A stretch of DNA of 64,000 nucleotides, from positions 2,914,001-2,978,000 of the forward strand of contig NZ_CP083560.1 in NCBI RefSeq assembly GCF_025143825.1, given 5' to 3'. Below, piece after piece: positions 36,066 to 44,450 of this stretch. The notes below the pieces were generated by a model. That model worked only from the letters and a program-made list of their open reading frames with translations, did no database searches and was not told the origin of the DNA. Every line of letters starts with the position of its first letter. The stretch's first letter is position 1. Source of the DNA: Sulfitobacter sp. S223. Its GTDB lineage: Bacteria; Pseudomonadota; Alphaproteobacteria; Rhodobacterales; Rhodobacteraceae. Position numbers and translations under genes: made by a program.

Positions 36066-37942
36066 GTGATTGCAATTTCCCCTCTTCCATGCCGCCAGCT
36101 GCTCCGCTGGACGCACAGGAACAATTGCTTGGCCAGCGCCCACAACGCGCGGCGCATATTCCGCCTGTCCCTGCGACCGGATGGCGGGCGGCAACCTTTG
36201 TGCCAGCGGTCATCGGTACCGCGCTTCTGGTGTATGGTCTTTACGGTTGGCTGGCTCAGGGCGGGATGAGCGGGATGGAATGGGCCCTGCTCAGCATGAT
36301 CGGTGCGACCTTCATTTGGGTGGCACTTTCGGTCAGCACGGTCGGGGTCGCCATTGCCGGCCTGCTGGCCCGTGATCAGGCAGATGCACGCCCCACACGC
36401 GCGGTGCAGGGCATAGATGTCGCGCTGCTGGTCCCCGTCTATAACGAGGTTCCGCAGAACGTTTTTGGCAATGCTGCTGCCATGCTGCAAGATTTGGCAA
36501 ACCGCGCTGGCCCCCATCGCTATACGCTATTCGTTCTATCCGATACGCGCGACGATACCATTGCAGGGATCGAGTGGCAGGCGTTTGAAGACCTTGCGGC
36601 GCGTGCGCCAAAAGGCTTTGACGTGCATTACCGCCGACGCAGCACCAACACAGACAAGAAGGTTGGCAACCTTGCAGAATGGACGCGCGGATGGGGTGCG
36701 GCATACGAAGGTATGGTGGTACTTGACGCCGACAGCCTGATGAGCGGCCGCGCAATTGATCGTCTGGCCTCCGAACTGTCCAGCGATCCAGACGCGGGTT
36801 TGATCCAGACCTTCCCCATGCTGATCGGTGCACAGACTGTATTTGCGCGGCTTCAGCAGTTCTCCAATATTGCCTATGGCTGGTTGCTGGCCGAAGGTTT
36901 GGCCACATGGGCACGTTCCGAAGGAAATTACTGGGGGCATAACGCGATCATTCGCACACGTGCCTTTGCCTCCAGCGCGATGCTTCCGCACCTGCGCGGT
37001 CGGGGTGGACGTGACGAACTGATCCTGAGCCATGATTTTGTTGAAGCTGGTCTGTTACGCCGTGCCGGTTGGGGCGTACGCTTTTTGCCACGTGTGACAG
37101 GTAGCTTTGAGGAAACACCCGCAACGCTCATCGATTATGTGATCCGCGATCGTCGCTGGTGCCGCGGGAACCTCCAACACCTGCGACTGCTCGGGACCAA
37201 GGGTTTACACCCTGTATCGCGGTTTCACCTTTTCCACGGTGCCGTGGCCTATCTGCTAAGCCCCGCTTGGTTCTTCCTGCTGGTGATCTGGGCGCTGTTG
37301 GGCAAAGACAGCGAGACCAATGTGATCCGGTATTTCAACGAAGCAAACCCGCTGTTCCCGGACTGGCCCCCTGCCATGAGCCATATCGACAGTGCGGTGT
37401 TTCTGGTGATCATGTACGCCATGCTGCTGACGCCGAAGATCGCGGGTGCAGGCATCATCGCAGCCACCCCCCGCGCCGCACGGGTGTTTGGCGGCGTGGG
37501 TCCGTTTCTGGGCAGTTTCCTTGTCGAAGTCGCGCTTTCCATCGCCTACGCACCCATCATGATGATCCAGCAGACCAAGGCCGTCGTGCGCGCATACACC
37601 ACTGGTAGCGAAGCATGGGCGCCGCAATCACGCGACGCGCGACAGCATAGTTGGGGCACATTGCTGAAATTCCACTGGCTTGAAATGATCCTTGGGCTTT
37701 TGCTGCTCAGCGGTCTGATGGCTGGCCTGATTTCGCTTTGGTTGGTGCCAATTATTGCCAGCCTTGTGCTGGCTGTGCCGTTGTCGGCGCTGTCAGGCGT
37801 GCAAATTTCAAACCGTGCACCAGCAACATTCCGGTTGGACAGCCCCTACACCTTGCGTGAGCCTGCTATTGTTCGCCAAGCAATGCGGGAACGGGAGCGC
37901 CTATCGGTTGCACTTGCTACGCCGAAAGCTCCTGCTGAATAG
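36062..37942 (+). CDS. opgH: Glucan glucosyltransferase OpgH (MdoH)
   Basis: A 626-residue inner-membrane GT2-family enzyme that makes the beta-1,2 glucan backbone from UDP-glucose. The catalytic motifs are visible: VYNE, SDTRDD, VVLDADSLMSG (DxD), LSHDFVEAG and the RRWCRGN (Q/RxxRW) motif. Two transmembrane helices precede the catalytic domain and about four to six follow it. The start ATG overlaps the opgG stop (ATGA). Last gene of the operon, before a bidirectional terminator. Confidence 0.94.
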   Translation: MSDCNFPSSMPPAAPLDAQEQLLGQRPQRAAHIPPVPATGWRAATFVPAVIGTALLVYGLYGWLAQGGMSGMEWALLSMIGATFIWVALSVSTVGVAIAGLLARDQADARPTRAVQGIDVALLVPVYNEVPQNVFGNAAAMLQDLANRAGPHRYTLFVLSDTRDDTIAGIEWQAFEDLAARAPKGFDVHYRRRSTNTDKKVGNLAEWTRGWGAAYEGMVVLDADSLMSGRAIDRLASELSSDPDAGLIQTFPMLIGAQTVFARLQQFSNIAYGWLLAEGLATWARSEGNYWGHNAIIRTRAFASSAMLPHLRGRGGRDELILSHDFVEAGLLRRAGWGVRFLPRVTGSFEETPATLIDYVIRDRRWCRGNLQHLRLLGTKGLHPVSRFHLFHGAVAYLLSPAWFFLLVIWALLGKDSETNVIRYFNEANPLFPDWPPAMSHIDSAVFLVIMYAMLLTPKIAGAGIIAATPRAARVFGGVGPFLGSFLVEVALSIAYAPIMMIQQTKAVVRAYTTGSEAWAPQSRDARQHSWGTLLKFHWLEMILGLLLLSGLMAGLISLWLVPIIASLVLAVPLSALSGVQISNRAPATFRLDSPYTLREPAIVRQAMRERERLSVALATPKAPAE

Positions 37943-37973
37943 GTTTCAGCCCTTCGAAACATCACAAACACAA

Positions 37974-38005
37974 AAACGCCCGCAGGAGTAATCCTGCGGG
38001 CGTTT
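37974..38005. terminator. Bidirectional terminator between opgH and the capsule-export genes
   Basis: Perfect 14-bp inverted repeat AAACGCCCGCAGGA/TCCTGCGGGCGTTT with loop GTAA. A- and T-rich flanks on both sides serve the two converging operons. Confidence 0.93.
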
Positions 38006-38030
38006 CTATATCACGGCTATTACAATGTGG

Positions 38031-39752
38031 TTACGAGGTTACCTGCTCTCGCAAGATGGACGCAGTAAGCGAGAACATCAGATAGATACCTGCAAAGATC
38101 AGAAACGCCAGAATGGTGTTCTCGAACTTGCGCGGATAGCTGGGCTCCTCACTTGGCACAGGGCGCACGGCAACAGTCAGGTATCGCACCTGACGCCCTG
38201 CTTCTGTGCGCGCCTGTTCAAGCCCGGTCTGGGCCAGTTGCAGGTTCGTGTCCGCATTCACCAGATCAGCCTGCGCCAGCTGCAAGGTCACGGCCTGCTT
38301 GGCTAATGAATTCTGACCGGCTGTTGCATTATTCATCCGGTCATTCAGTTGCGCCAACGCGGCCTCCAGACGGCGCACGTCACCCTGTGCCCCTTCGACC
38401 TTGGCACTGTTGGGCCGCGCGTTGTCCAGCAAGGCAGCAAGCTCCAGCTGTTTCTCGATCAACAGCGTTTCATAGTTGGTGATCTGCGTCCGGACAGCTG
38501 CAATCACCGCCTCCGGGTCCACACCGTTTTCGACCTGCAATTCGATCAGCCGCTGCTGGGCATCGCGCCGCGCAGCTGTCGCTTTGTCAAAGCCAATCTG
38601 GGCGTCGCGCATCCCGTCTTCACGCTTGTTCTGGCTGAGGCTATTCACGCGGTCTTCTGCATATTGCAGCAGCCGCTGTGAAAAGTTCGTGGCAACCTGT
38701 GGATCTGCGGCGATGACCTCCATGCGGATCACACCTTCGGTAGGATCATAGCCGATTTTGATGTTCTTTTTGTACAGCTTGTAGGCTTCTTCGTTGGTCG
38801 GATTTTCGTTCAGGCGCTGGATCGGATCAATGTTTTCATCCGTAAAGTGGCGTTTGAAACCCGCATCTTCGTCCAGTCGCAACATCGCATCCTTGGACTG
38901 TAGATAGGCCTGCGTTGCAATACTGTCAGCCGAGTTGGCGAATTGCGTGGGCAAGAGGCCACCGAACGGGCTGGGACCGCCACCGCCTTCGTTCTGGATA
39001 ATCAGGAACTGGCTATCGGTGGCGTACATCGGGGTCGCTACCTTATAGAAATAGTATCCGGCAAAGAACGTCGGGATCAGGACGAAGAACGCCAACCGGA
39101 CGATAAGCAGCCCCATCTTTTTGCGGCGGCGGCGCGTGATATCTTGCTGGATGTCTGAAATCTCGCGCATCCGGCGTTCCATCGGGCTCACCTCGGTGGA
39201 GGGCAGCGTTCCCTTCCCTACCGGAATAGTCTGCGGCAATTGCACCCGACCAGCGCCAGCGCCCCCCTGTTGGGCAGGCAATTCAGCCAGCGCATTGCCG
39301 GGCCCACCTTCATGCTGTGCGCCCCCCGCTTGCGGCACCACCAATTCTATCATGTTGGAGCGTTGGAACGGGTCAATCCCCTTGGCGCGCAGCAGGCGCA
39401 CCGCATCAAAATCTGACGTGGCCGGCAAACCATGTTTCTGCGCTACGCGCCGTGCCATGCGCAGTTGACGGCCTGTCAGGCCTTCGCGGCGGATCGCGTC
39501 CATATCCTGCTCGCCGTCCACCTCCTGTGCCGATGACACTTCGCCCTCCTGGGCCGTCGGCTGGGGCGCCTCGGCCTGCGGTGCGGGTTTTGCCGCACCA
39601 GTTGTTTGCGGACGCGCGGACGGGCGCGCAGGCTCTGGCATGGCAATAGGCGCGGCAGCCTTGGGCGCTTCCGGCTGGGGCGTTGCGCCCTCTGTTGCCG
39701 CGCTCGGACTACGCTTGATCCGGAATTTTCTAGCTTTGGGTTTGGTAGTCAT
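38031..39752 (-). CDS. Capsule polysaccharide export inner-membrane protein, KpsE/CtrB-like, with long cytoplasmic N-terminus
   Basis: A 573-residue polysaccharide co-polymerase-type protein. Two membrane helices flank the periplasmic part: one near 220-245 (MGLLIVRLAFFVLIPTFFAG) and one near the C terminus (NTILAFLIFAGIYLMFSL). Between them is a long coiled coil (about 370-520). The first ~200 residues are cytoplasmic and Pro/Ala/Gln-rich, much longer than in E. coli KpsE (382 aa). It overlaps the ATPase gene, so both form one exporter unit. No KpsM permease gene follows. Confidence 0.86.
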   Translation of the reverse strand: MTTKPKARKFRIKRSPSAATEGATPQPEAPKAAAPIAMPEPARPSARPQTTGAAKPAPQAEAPQPTAQEGEVSSAQEVDGEQDMDAIRREGLTGRQLRMARRVAQKHGLPATSDFDAVRLLRAKGIDPFQRSNMIELVVPQAGGAQHEGGPGNALAELPAQQGGAGAGRVQLPQTIPVGKGTLPSTEVSPMERRMREISDIQQDITRRRRKKMGLLIVRLAFFVLIPTFFAGYYFYKVATPMYATDSQFLIIQNEGGGGPSPFGGLLPTQFANSADSIATQAYLQSKDAMLRLDEDAGFKRHFTDENIDPIQRLNENPTNEEAYKLYKKNIKIGYDPTEGVIRMEVIAADPQVATNFSQRLLQYAEDRVNSLSQNKREDGMRDAQIGFDKATAARRDAQQRLIELQVENGVDPEAVIAAVRTQITNYETLLIEKQLELAALLDNARPNSAKVEGAQGDVRRLEAALAQLNDRMNNATAGQNSLAKQAVTLQLAQADLVNADTNLQLAQTGLEQARTEAGRQVRYLTVAVRPVPSEEPSYPRKFENTILAFLIFAGIYLMFSLTASILREQVTS

Positions 39753-40389
39753 ACAACATCTTCGCTTCTTCCAAGCTGTCAAATACGTTCAGCTGCCCGT
39801 TCATCAGAACCGCGGCAGTACGCGCGAATTTTTCTAGCGTTTCCGCCTGGTGCGACACAATCACGATCGTGGTCGTCCGCAGGCGTTCTTGCAGGATTTC
39901 GCCTGCTTTCCGATTGAATTCGACATCCGTCGTGGACGGCATGCCCTCATCGATCAGGTACATATCGAAATCCAGCGCCAACATAAGCGCAAATGAAAAC
40001 CTTGCGCGCATACCGGCTGAATAAGTGCCGAGGGGTTGATCGAAATATTCGCCAAGACCACACAGCCAGCGGCAGAAGCTTTCCACATAGTCGGGGTCGA
40101 GCCCATACAACCGCGCGATATAACGCGCATTTTCCATCGCCGAAACCTTGCCGACCACCCCCCCCATGAAACCAAGAGGAAAAGAGATGTTACACGCGCG
40201 CACGATCTCACCCTCATCGGGCTTTTCAAGTCCTGCCATCATGTTGATCAGCGTGGTCTTACCGGTTCCGTTCGGCGCGAGGATACCCATCGAATTGCCC
40301 AATTCCACGCGAAAAGACACTTGGTCAAGAATGACCTTGTGTTGCGTACCAGTCCAAAAGGACTTGGAAACGTTACGAAATTCCAGCAT
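39730..40389 (-). CDS. Capsule export ABC transporter ATPase, KpsT-like
   Basis: A 219-residue ATPase with Walker A APNGTGKT (about 39-46), a KpsT/Wzt-type signature YSAGMRARFSF and Walker B DMYLIDEG. It powers polysaccharide export with a KpsM-like permease not present here. It overlaps the KpsE-like gene by 23 bp and is separated by 148 bp from the cation efflux gene upstream. Confidence 0.92.
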   Translation of the reverse strand: MLEFRNVSKSFWTGTQHKVILDQVSFRVELGNSMGILAPNGTGKTTLINMMAGLEKPDEGEIVRACNISFPLGFMGGVVGKVSAMENARYIARLYGLDPDYVESFCRWLCGLGEYFDQPLGTYSAGMRARFSFALMLALDFDMYLIDEGMPSTTDVEFNRKAGEILQERLRTTTIVIVSHQAETLEKFARTAAVLMNGQLNVFDSLEEAKMLYDYQTQS

Positions 40390-40536
40390 TGCGCGCCTGC
40401 TCCGGTTCGACTTGCGGTGTGGGTCGGGGTCCTCTTCTGCGGAGGATCTCGCTTTATCTATCTTCGGATTTTGACGATATTATGTCTCATGGGGAAACAA
40501 ATGTACAACGCCGCCTGCGGGGAAAATACCTGTTGA

Positions 40537-41454
40537 TCATGCATGGCCAAGCCGACGTTGGCTTTGTGCGCAGACAAACCCGTTTTCTTCGATCTGAAGC
40601 GTGCTGTGGCCAAGCTCGAAACGGTCCTTGAGCATCTGCTGCAAACCCGTCCGGATCAGAGCGGGGTCGCCTTGTGCGGCCAAGACGACATGCGCCTCGA
40701 TCGCGTTTTCATGCTCGCCCATCATCCAAAGATGCACATGGTGTACTGACGCGACGCCCGCGTGCTCCGACATGGCATCAATCACATCTACCGCATTGAG
40801 ATCTGGCGGAGCGCCCAACATCAGCAGACGCATCACGGCAGGCATCTCAGCCGCCGCCTGCCATAGAATGTAGCCTGCGATGAGCAGCGTCACCACAGGA
40901 TCTACCCAGTGCCAGTTGAACAAGATCACAAGCGTACCAGCCACGATCACCGCAACAGAGCCCAGCGCATCAGCAAGATTATGCAGAAACGCAGCGCGGA
41001 TATTCATGCTGGTTTTTGACATCTGGTAAGTCAGCGCCGCCGTAATCAGATCGATCAACAGCGCAACCCCCGCAATCACCACAATGATCCAGCCTGTCAC
41101 TTCGGAAGGCTGGAAAAAACGCATGATCCCCTCAAAGACTAGATAAAGTGCGACAACGATCAAAGTGGTGTAATTGATCAACGCGGCCACTGCTTCGACC
41201 CGGCCATAGCCGAAAGTCATCTGAGCATCCGCTGGTCTGCGTCCTATTTTACGAGCGACAAAGGCGATAATAAGCGACACGGCATCAGACAGGTTGTGCA
41301 GAGCATCGGCGATAAGCGACAGGCTACCGGCGAATATTCCGCCAACAATTTGCGCCAGCGTCAGCAGCAAGTTCACACCGACAGCCAGCGCGATCTTTGC
41401 ATCTCCCGCGTCCGGATCAACGTGGTGGTGGTGATGATGGTGAGACTTGCTCAT
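40537..41454 (-). CDS. Cation diffusion facilitator (zinc/cadmium/cobalt efflux)
   Basis: A 305-residue CDF antiporter starting MSKSHHHHHHH, a natural seven-histidine tract that probably binds metal in the cytoplasm. It has six transmembrane helices with the metal-site motifs IADALHNLSDAVSL (HNLSD) and FLHNLADALGSV (HNLAD), then a C-terminal cytoplasmic domain (HHVHLWMMGEHENA). Its start overlaps the stop of the ArsR-type repressor gene (TGATGA), so the pair is a repressor-efflux operon, most likely for zinc. Confidence 0.93.
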   Translation of the reverse strand: MSKSHHHHHHHVDPDAGDAKIALAVGVNLLLTLAQIVGGIFAGSLSLIADALHNLSDAVSLIIAFVARKIGRRPADAQMTFGYGRVEAVAALINYTTLIVVALYLVFEGIMRFFQPSEVTGWIIVVIAGVALLIDLITAALTYQMSKTSMNIRAAFLHNLADALGSVAVIVAGTLVILFNWHWVDPVVTLLIAGYILWQAAAEMPAVMRLLMLGAPPDLNAVDVIDAMSEHAGVASVHHVHLWMMGEHENAIEAHVVLAAQGDPALIRTGLQQMLKDRFELGHSTLQIEENGFVCAQSQRRLGHA

Positions 41455-41807
41455 CAGGGTTTTCCTTTGGTTTGTGCGTGATCGGGACAAGGGATTTCTG
41501 CGTCCGCGCAACATTCGGTCAGCAGGAAATGCGACAGGCTGCGCACCCGCTCATAGGCGATTGCCGCACAGATGATGCTGCGGCCTTGACGTGTCTGCTC
41601 TACCAGCCCGGCCGCTGCGAGGATTTTCATGTGATGGGTCAAAGTTGAGCCGGTGACACCTGTTACATCCCCCAGCGACCCGATGCTCAGGCCGGACGGA
41701 CCTGCGCGCACGAGCGCAAGCAAGACCGTTAAGCGCTGTTCGGACCCGAGGGCGGCAAAGCCGGATGCGGCGAGGGTGACTTCATTGATTGATGATTCCA
41801 GTTTCAT
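41454..41807 (-). CDS. ArsR-family metal-responsive repressor
   Basis: A 117-residue winged-helix repressor. The DNA-recognition region is VTGVTGSTLTHHMKILAAAG, and the C-terminal end carries CCADAEIPCPDH, a Cys-rich metal-binding candidate. The first helix lacks the classical ELCVCDL site. It is upstream of the efflux gene and reads into it. A dyad overlaps its start codon (41802-41830). Confidence 0.9.
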   Translation of the reverse strand: MKLESSINEVTLAASGFAALGSEQRLTVLLALVRAGPSGLSIGSLGDVTGVTGSTLTHHMKILAAAGLVEQTRQGRSIICAAIAYERVRSLSHFLLTECCADAEIPCPDHAQTKGKP

Positions 41808-41830
41808 ATTTCTAAAAATATAGAAATGAA
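41802..41830. promoter_or_regulatory. Putative ArsR operator overlapping the repressor start
   Basis: ATTTCTA (41808-41814) and TAGAAAT (41821-41827) are inverted with a 6-bp gap, and outer TTTC/GAAA extends the dyad. The minus strand contains TATATT shortly before the ATG, so transcription may start at or close to the ATG. It fits autoregulation of the arsR-efflux operon. Confidence 0.55.
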
Positions 41831-41909
41831 AGGCATCTTCAAGGCGATTTCAGGGATTGGGAAATCTTCTGCCCTTGGCAAAGTGATCTGCTCCCTTACC
41901 TAGCAAGGT

Positions 41910-42491
41910 ATGAATGATATCCGCCACGATCTGCGCGGCTGTACCCTGTGCGCCGAACGCTTTGCATTAACCGCCACTTCACACCGGCCCAATCCGGTGG
42001 TCTGGTTTGAGTCCGGAGCGCGGCTTCTTATTGCGTCGCAGGCACCGGGTATGAAGGTGCATAAGGCGAACACGCCTTTCTGGGATGCCTCTGGCGTCCG
42101 CCTGCGCACTTGGTTGGGGCTGGACGAAGACGCCTTTTATGACCGAAGCAGGGTCGCCATAATCCCGATGGCCTTTTGCTTTCCAGGCTACAATGCAAAA
42201 GGCAGTGACCTGCCGCCACCGCCGGTTTGCGCGCAAACATGGCGCAAGCAGGCGTTGGAAATGGTACCCGATGTGCGCCTGACCGTTCTTATCGGTGGTC
42301 ACGCCATGCGCTATCATCTGCCGAAATTCACAACTGTCACCCAAGCGGTGCGCGATTGGGATCAGCACCCCGCGGGCACCTTCGCCTTGCCACACCCGTC
42401 ATGGCGCAATACGGGTTGGTTAAAGAAAAATCCGTGGTTCGAGGCAGAGGTCATCCCCCGCCTGCAAGCCGCTGTTGCCGAGGTAATGTAG
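41910..42491 (+). CDS. Uracil-DNA glycosylase superfamily protein
   Basis: A 193-residue UDG-fold protein. It has an N-terminal CTLCAERFALT cysteine motif, LLIASQAPGMKVH (motif 1-like GE/QAPG), and LPHPSWRNTGW near the C terminus (motif 3, H-P-S). The family 4/5 iron-sulphur cysteines are not all present. It may be a deaminated-base repair enzyme, but several such DUF members have no tested activity. It is 1 bp before the SseB gene. Confidence 0.82.
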   Translation: MNDIRHDLRGCTLCAERFALTATSHRPNPVVWFESGARLLIASQAPGMKVHKANTPFWDASGVRLRTWLGLDEDAFYDRSRVAIIPMAFCFPGYNAKGSDLPPPPVCAQTWRKQALEMVPDVRLTVLIGGHAMRYHLPKFTTVTQAVRDWDQHPAGTFALPHPSWRNTGWLKKNPWFEAEVIPRLQAAVAEVM

Positions 42492-43277
42492 ATGGAACCG
42501 ACTCCGCTGGACACAGCCCACGCCGCCATGCTGGCCACCCCCGAGAACGACACCGCCCGTCTGCGGTTTTATGAAAGGATGGCAGATGTGGAACTGTACC
42601 TGCTGCTTGAGCAGGAACCGCAGGACGACCAGATCAACCCTAAGTTGCTGGAACTGGCCGGCGCGCAATATTTGCTGGCGTTTGATCGGGCTCAGCGCCT
42701 TGCGCAATATGCAGGTGATGCGGCGGCCTATGTTGCCCTGTCGGGCCGCAACGTGGCCGCCATGCTGGAAGGGCAACCTTTAGGCATTGCGCTGAACATG
42801 GATGTAGCCCCCTCCGCGATCCTGCTACCTGACACAGCTGTGGAATGGCTGCGGGAAACGCTGACACATCAAGCGGCAGAAGTTGAGGCCAAGATCGAAA
42901 CGGTGCTCCCCCCCAAAGGTTTGCCCGAAAGCCTGATCGAAGCCATCGATGCAAAGCTTGCGACGGCGACAGGCATGGCCGCTAATGCGTTTTTGGTCGG
43001 CGTGGCCTATTCTGGCGGTGGCCGCGGGCATTTGCTGGCTTTCATTGACGCAATTCCGCGCGCGCAGGATGCGCTTGTACGTGCCGCATCAGAAGCGTTG
43101 ACGTTCTCTGGCATTGAAGCTGGCGCAATGGATGTAGGATTCTTCAATCACACTGATCCAACTGTTGCAAAACTCACCCGTGTTGGTCTGCGATTCGATC
43201 TGCCACAGATGGAGACGTTACAGAAAACGCCCCGTATGCCGGGCAACGACCCCGATGCGCCGCCAATTCTGAAATAA
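42492..43277 (+). CDS. SseB-family protein
   Basis: A 261-residue protein with the SseB N-terminal layout: TARLRFYERMADVELYLLLE, then LLAFDRAQRLAQYAG and YVALSGRNVAAMLEG. The C-terminal half is of the SseB_C type (VGVAYSGGGRGHLLAFIDAI). No catalytic residues are known for the family. It begins directly at the stop of the UDG-like gene. Confidence 0.82.
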   Translation: MEPTPLDTAHAAMLATPENDTARLRFYERMADVELYLLLEQEPQDDQINPKLLELAGAQYLLAFDRAQRLAQYAGDAAAYVALSGRNVAAMLEGQPLGIALNMDVAPSAILLPDTAVEWLRETLTHQAAEVEAKIETVLPPKGLPESLIEAIDAKLATATGMAANAFLVGVAYSGGGRGHLLAFIDAIPRAQDALVRAASEALTFSGIEAGAMDVGFFNHTDPTVAKLTRVGLRFDLPQMETLQKTPRMPGNDPDAPPILK

Positions 43278-43403
43278 TCGGGCGGCTTCGGCACACACCC
43301 GCTCACGGGTGCGAGAGATCACGCAAATGCGAGATGCAAACGCGCCCGACCCTCCCTACCTTCCTGAGCATAGGACAACGAAGTCCAGCATCAGGAGAGT
43401 TAA

Positions 43404-43928
43404 ATGAACCGTTTTGCCTTTTCCATCGCCGCCGCCGCGACCGCGCTTGCGATCGCCAGCGCCTCTTTTGCAGGTGAGCAATTCGTGGATGACACAGGCT
43501 TTGCCGTGTCGGGATATGATGTCGTTGCGTATTTCTCACTGCCGCAAAATCCAGTGGGCCAAACACAGCCAGCGCCTGTTGCGGGCAACAAGGCGATCAC
43601 AGCCGATTACAATGGCGCCACTTTTGCCTTTTCAACGGAAGCAAACCGCGAAGCGTTTCTGGCCGACCCCGACAAATATGTTCCGCAATATGACGGCCAC
43701 TGCGCTTACGGCGTGGCAAAGGGTGGCAAAGTTCCGGGCAATCCGAACCTGTGGCGCATCATTGACGACAAGCTGTATCTGAACATCACCAAAAACGTGG
43801 TTGGTTTCTGGGAAGAGGACATTCCCGGCAATCTGACGCTGTCCGAAGGCAACTGGCCCAGCCTTGATCCAAAGCCCGCCTCGGAAAATCCCATTCCGGA
43901 CTTCTCGTCAGCAGCGCCAAAAGGCTGA
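43404..43928 (+). CDS. Secreted YHS-domain protein
   Basis: A 174-residue protein with a signal peptide (residues 1-23, cut near SFAGEQ). A YHS-like domain follows: GYDVVAYFSLPQNPVGQ, ATFAFSTEANREAFLADPDK and YVPQYDGHCAYGVAKGGK, with a single conserved Cys likely in metal binding. It lies directly before a rhodanese gene (3-bp gap); both may belong to periplasmic metal or sulphur handling. AGGAG 7 nt before the ATG. Confidence 0.87.
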   Translation: MNRFAFSIAAAATALAIASASFAGEQFVDDTGFAVSGYDVVAYFSLPQNPVGQTQPAPVAGNKAITADYNGATFAFSTEANREAFLADPDKYVPQYDGHCAYGVAKGGKVPGNPNLWRIIDDKLYLNITKNVVGFWEEDIPGNLTLSEGNWPSLDPKPASENPIPDFSSAAPKG

Positions 43929-43931
43929 CCT

Positions 43932-44411
43932 GTGACATCAGGTGTCCCCTCTCCTGATCGGCCGTCACCTCGTCGCGCGATTGCGCGGCGGGGTGTACTG
44001 TTTGGCGCCTTGGCCGTAGGCGGAATTGCGGCTGCACGATGGTATAACACCAGTGGCAATCTTGAGGGCGGCGCGTTGAGCGTTCAGCAGGCCCATGCAG
44101 CGGCAGTATCCGGAGCCGTTACATTGGTGGACATCCGACGCCCTGACGAATGGGCCCGCACCGGCGTGCCAGAAGGGGCTACACCCTTAGACATGCGTGA
44201 CCCTGATTTCGTTCAAAAACTTTTGGGTCTGGTCCCAGACAAGACAGCGCCGGTTGCGCTGATCTGCGCGCGCGGGGTGCGTTCACGCCGTTTTGCCAAA
44301 CGTCTGGCAGACGCTGGTTTTCTCAACGTCGTGGACGTTCCCGAAGGAATGCTTGGCTCTGGCGCGGGACCGGGCTGGCTCGCCTTGGGCCTGCCCGTGG
44401 CGGATGCGTGA
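43932..44411 (+). CDS. Exported/membrane-anchored rhodanese-like protein
   Basis: A 159-residue protein with a GTG start, an Arg-rich N-terminus with RRGVLFGALAVGGIAAARW (one hydrophobic segment, Tat-like), then a single rhodanese domain. The catalytic-loop Cys is in ICARGVRSRRFAKRL. It transfers sulphane sulphur or acts as a redox sensor. It is 3 bp after the YHS gene and 39 bp before rimO. Confidence 0.85.
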   Translation: MTSGVPSPDRPSPRRAIARRGVLFGALAVGGIAAARWYNTSGNLEGGALSVQQAHAAAVSGAVTLVDIRRPDEWARTGVPEGATPLDMRDPDFVQKLLGLVPDKTAPVALICARGVRSRRFAKRLADAGFLNVVDVPEGMLGSGAGPGWLALGLPVADA

Positions 44412-44450
44412 CCAATTGCCCAACTGCGGCGGTTGGATTATAGCGCAGGG

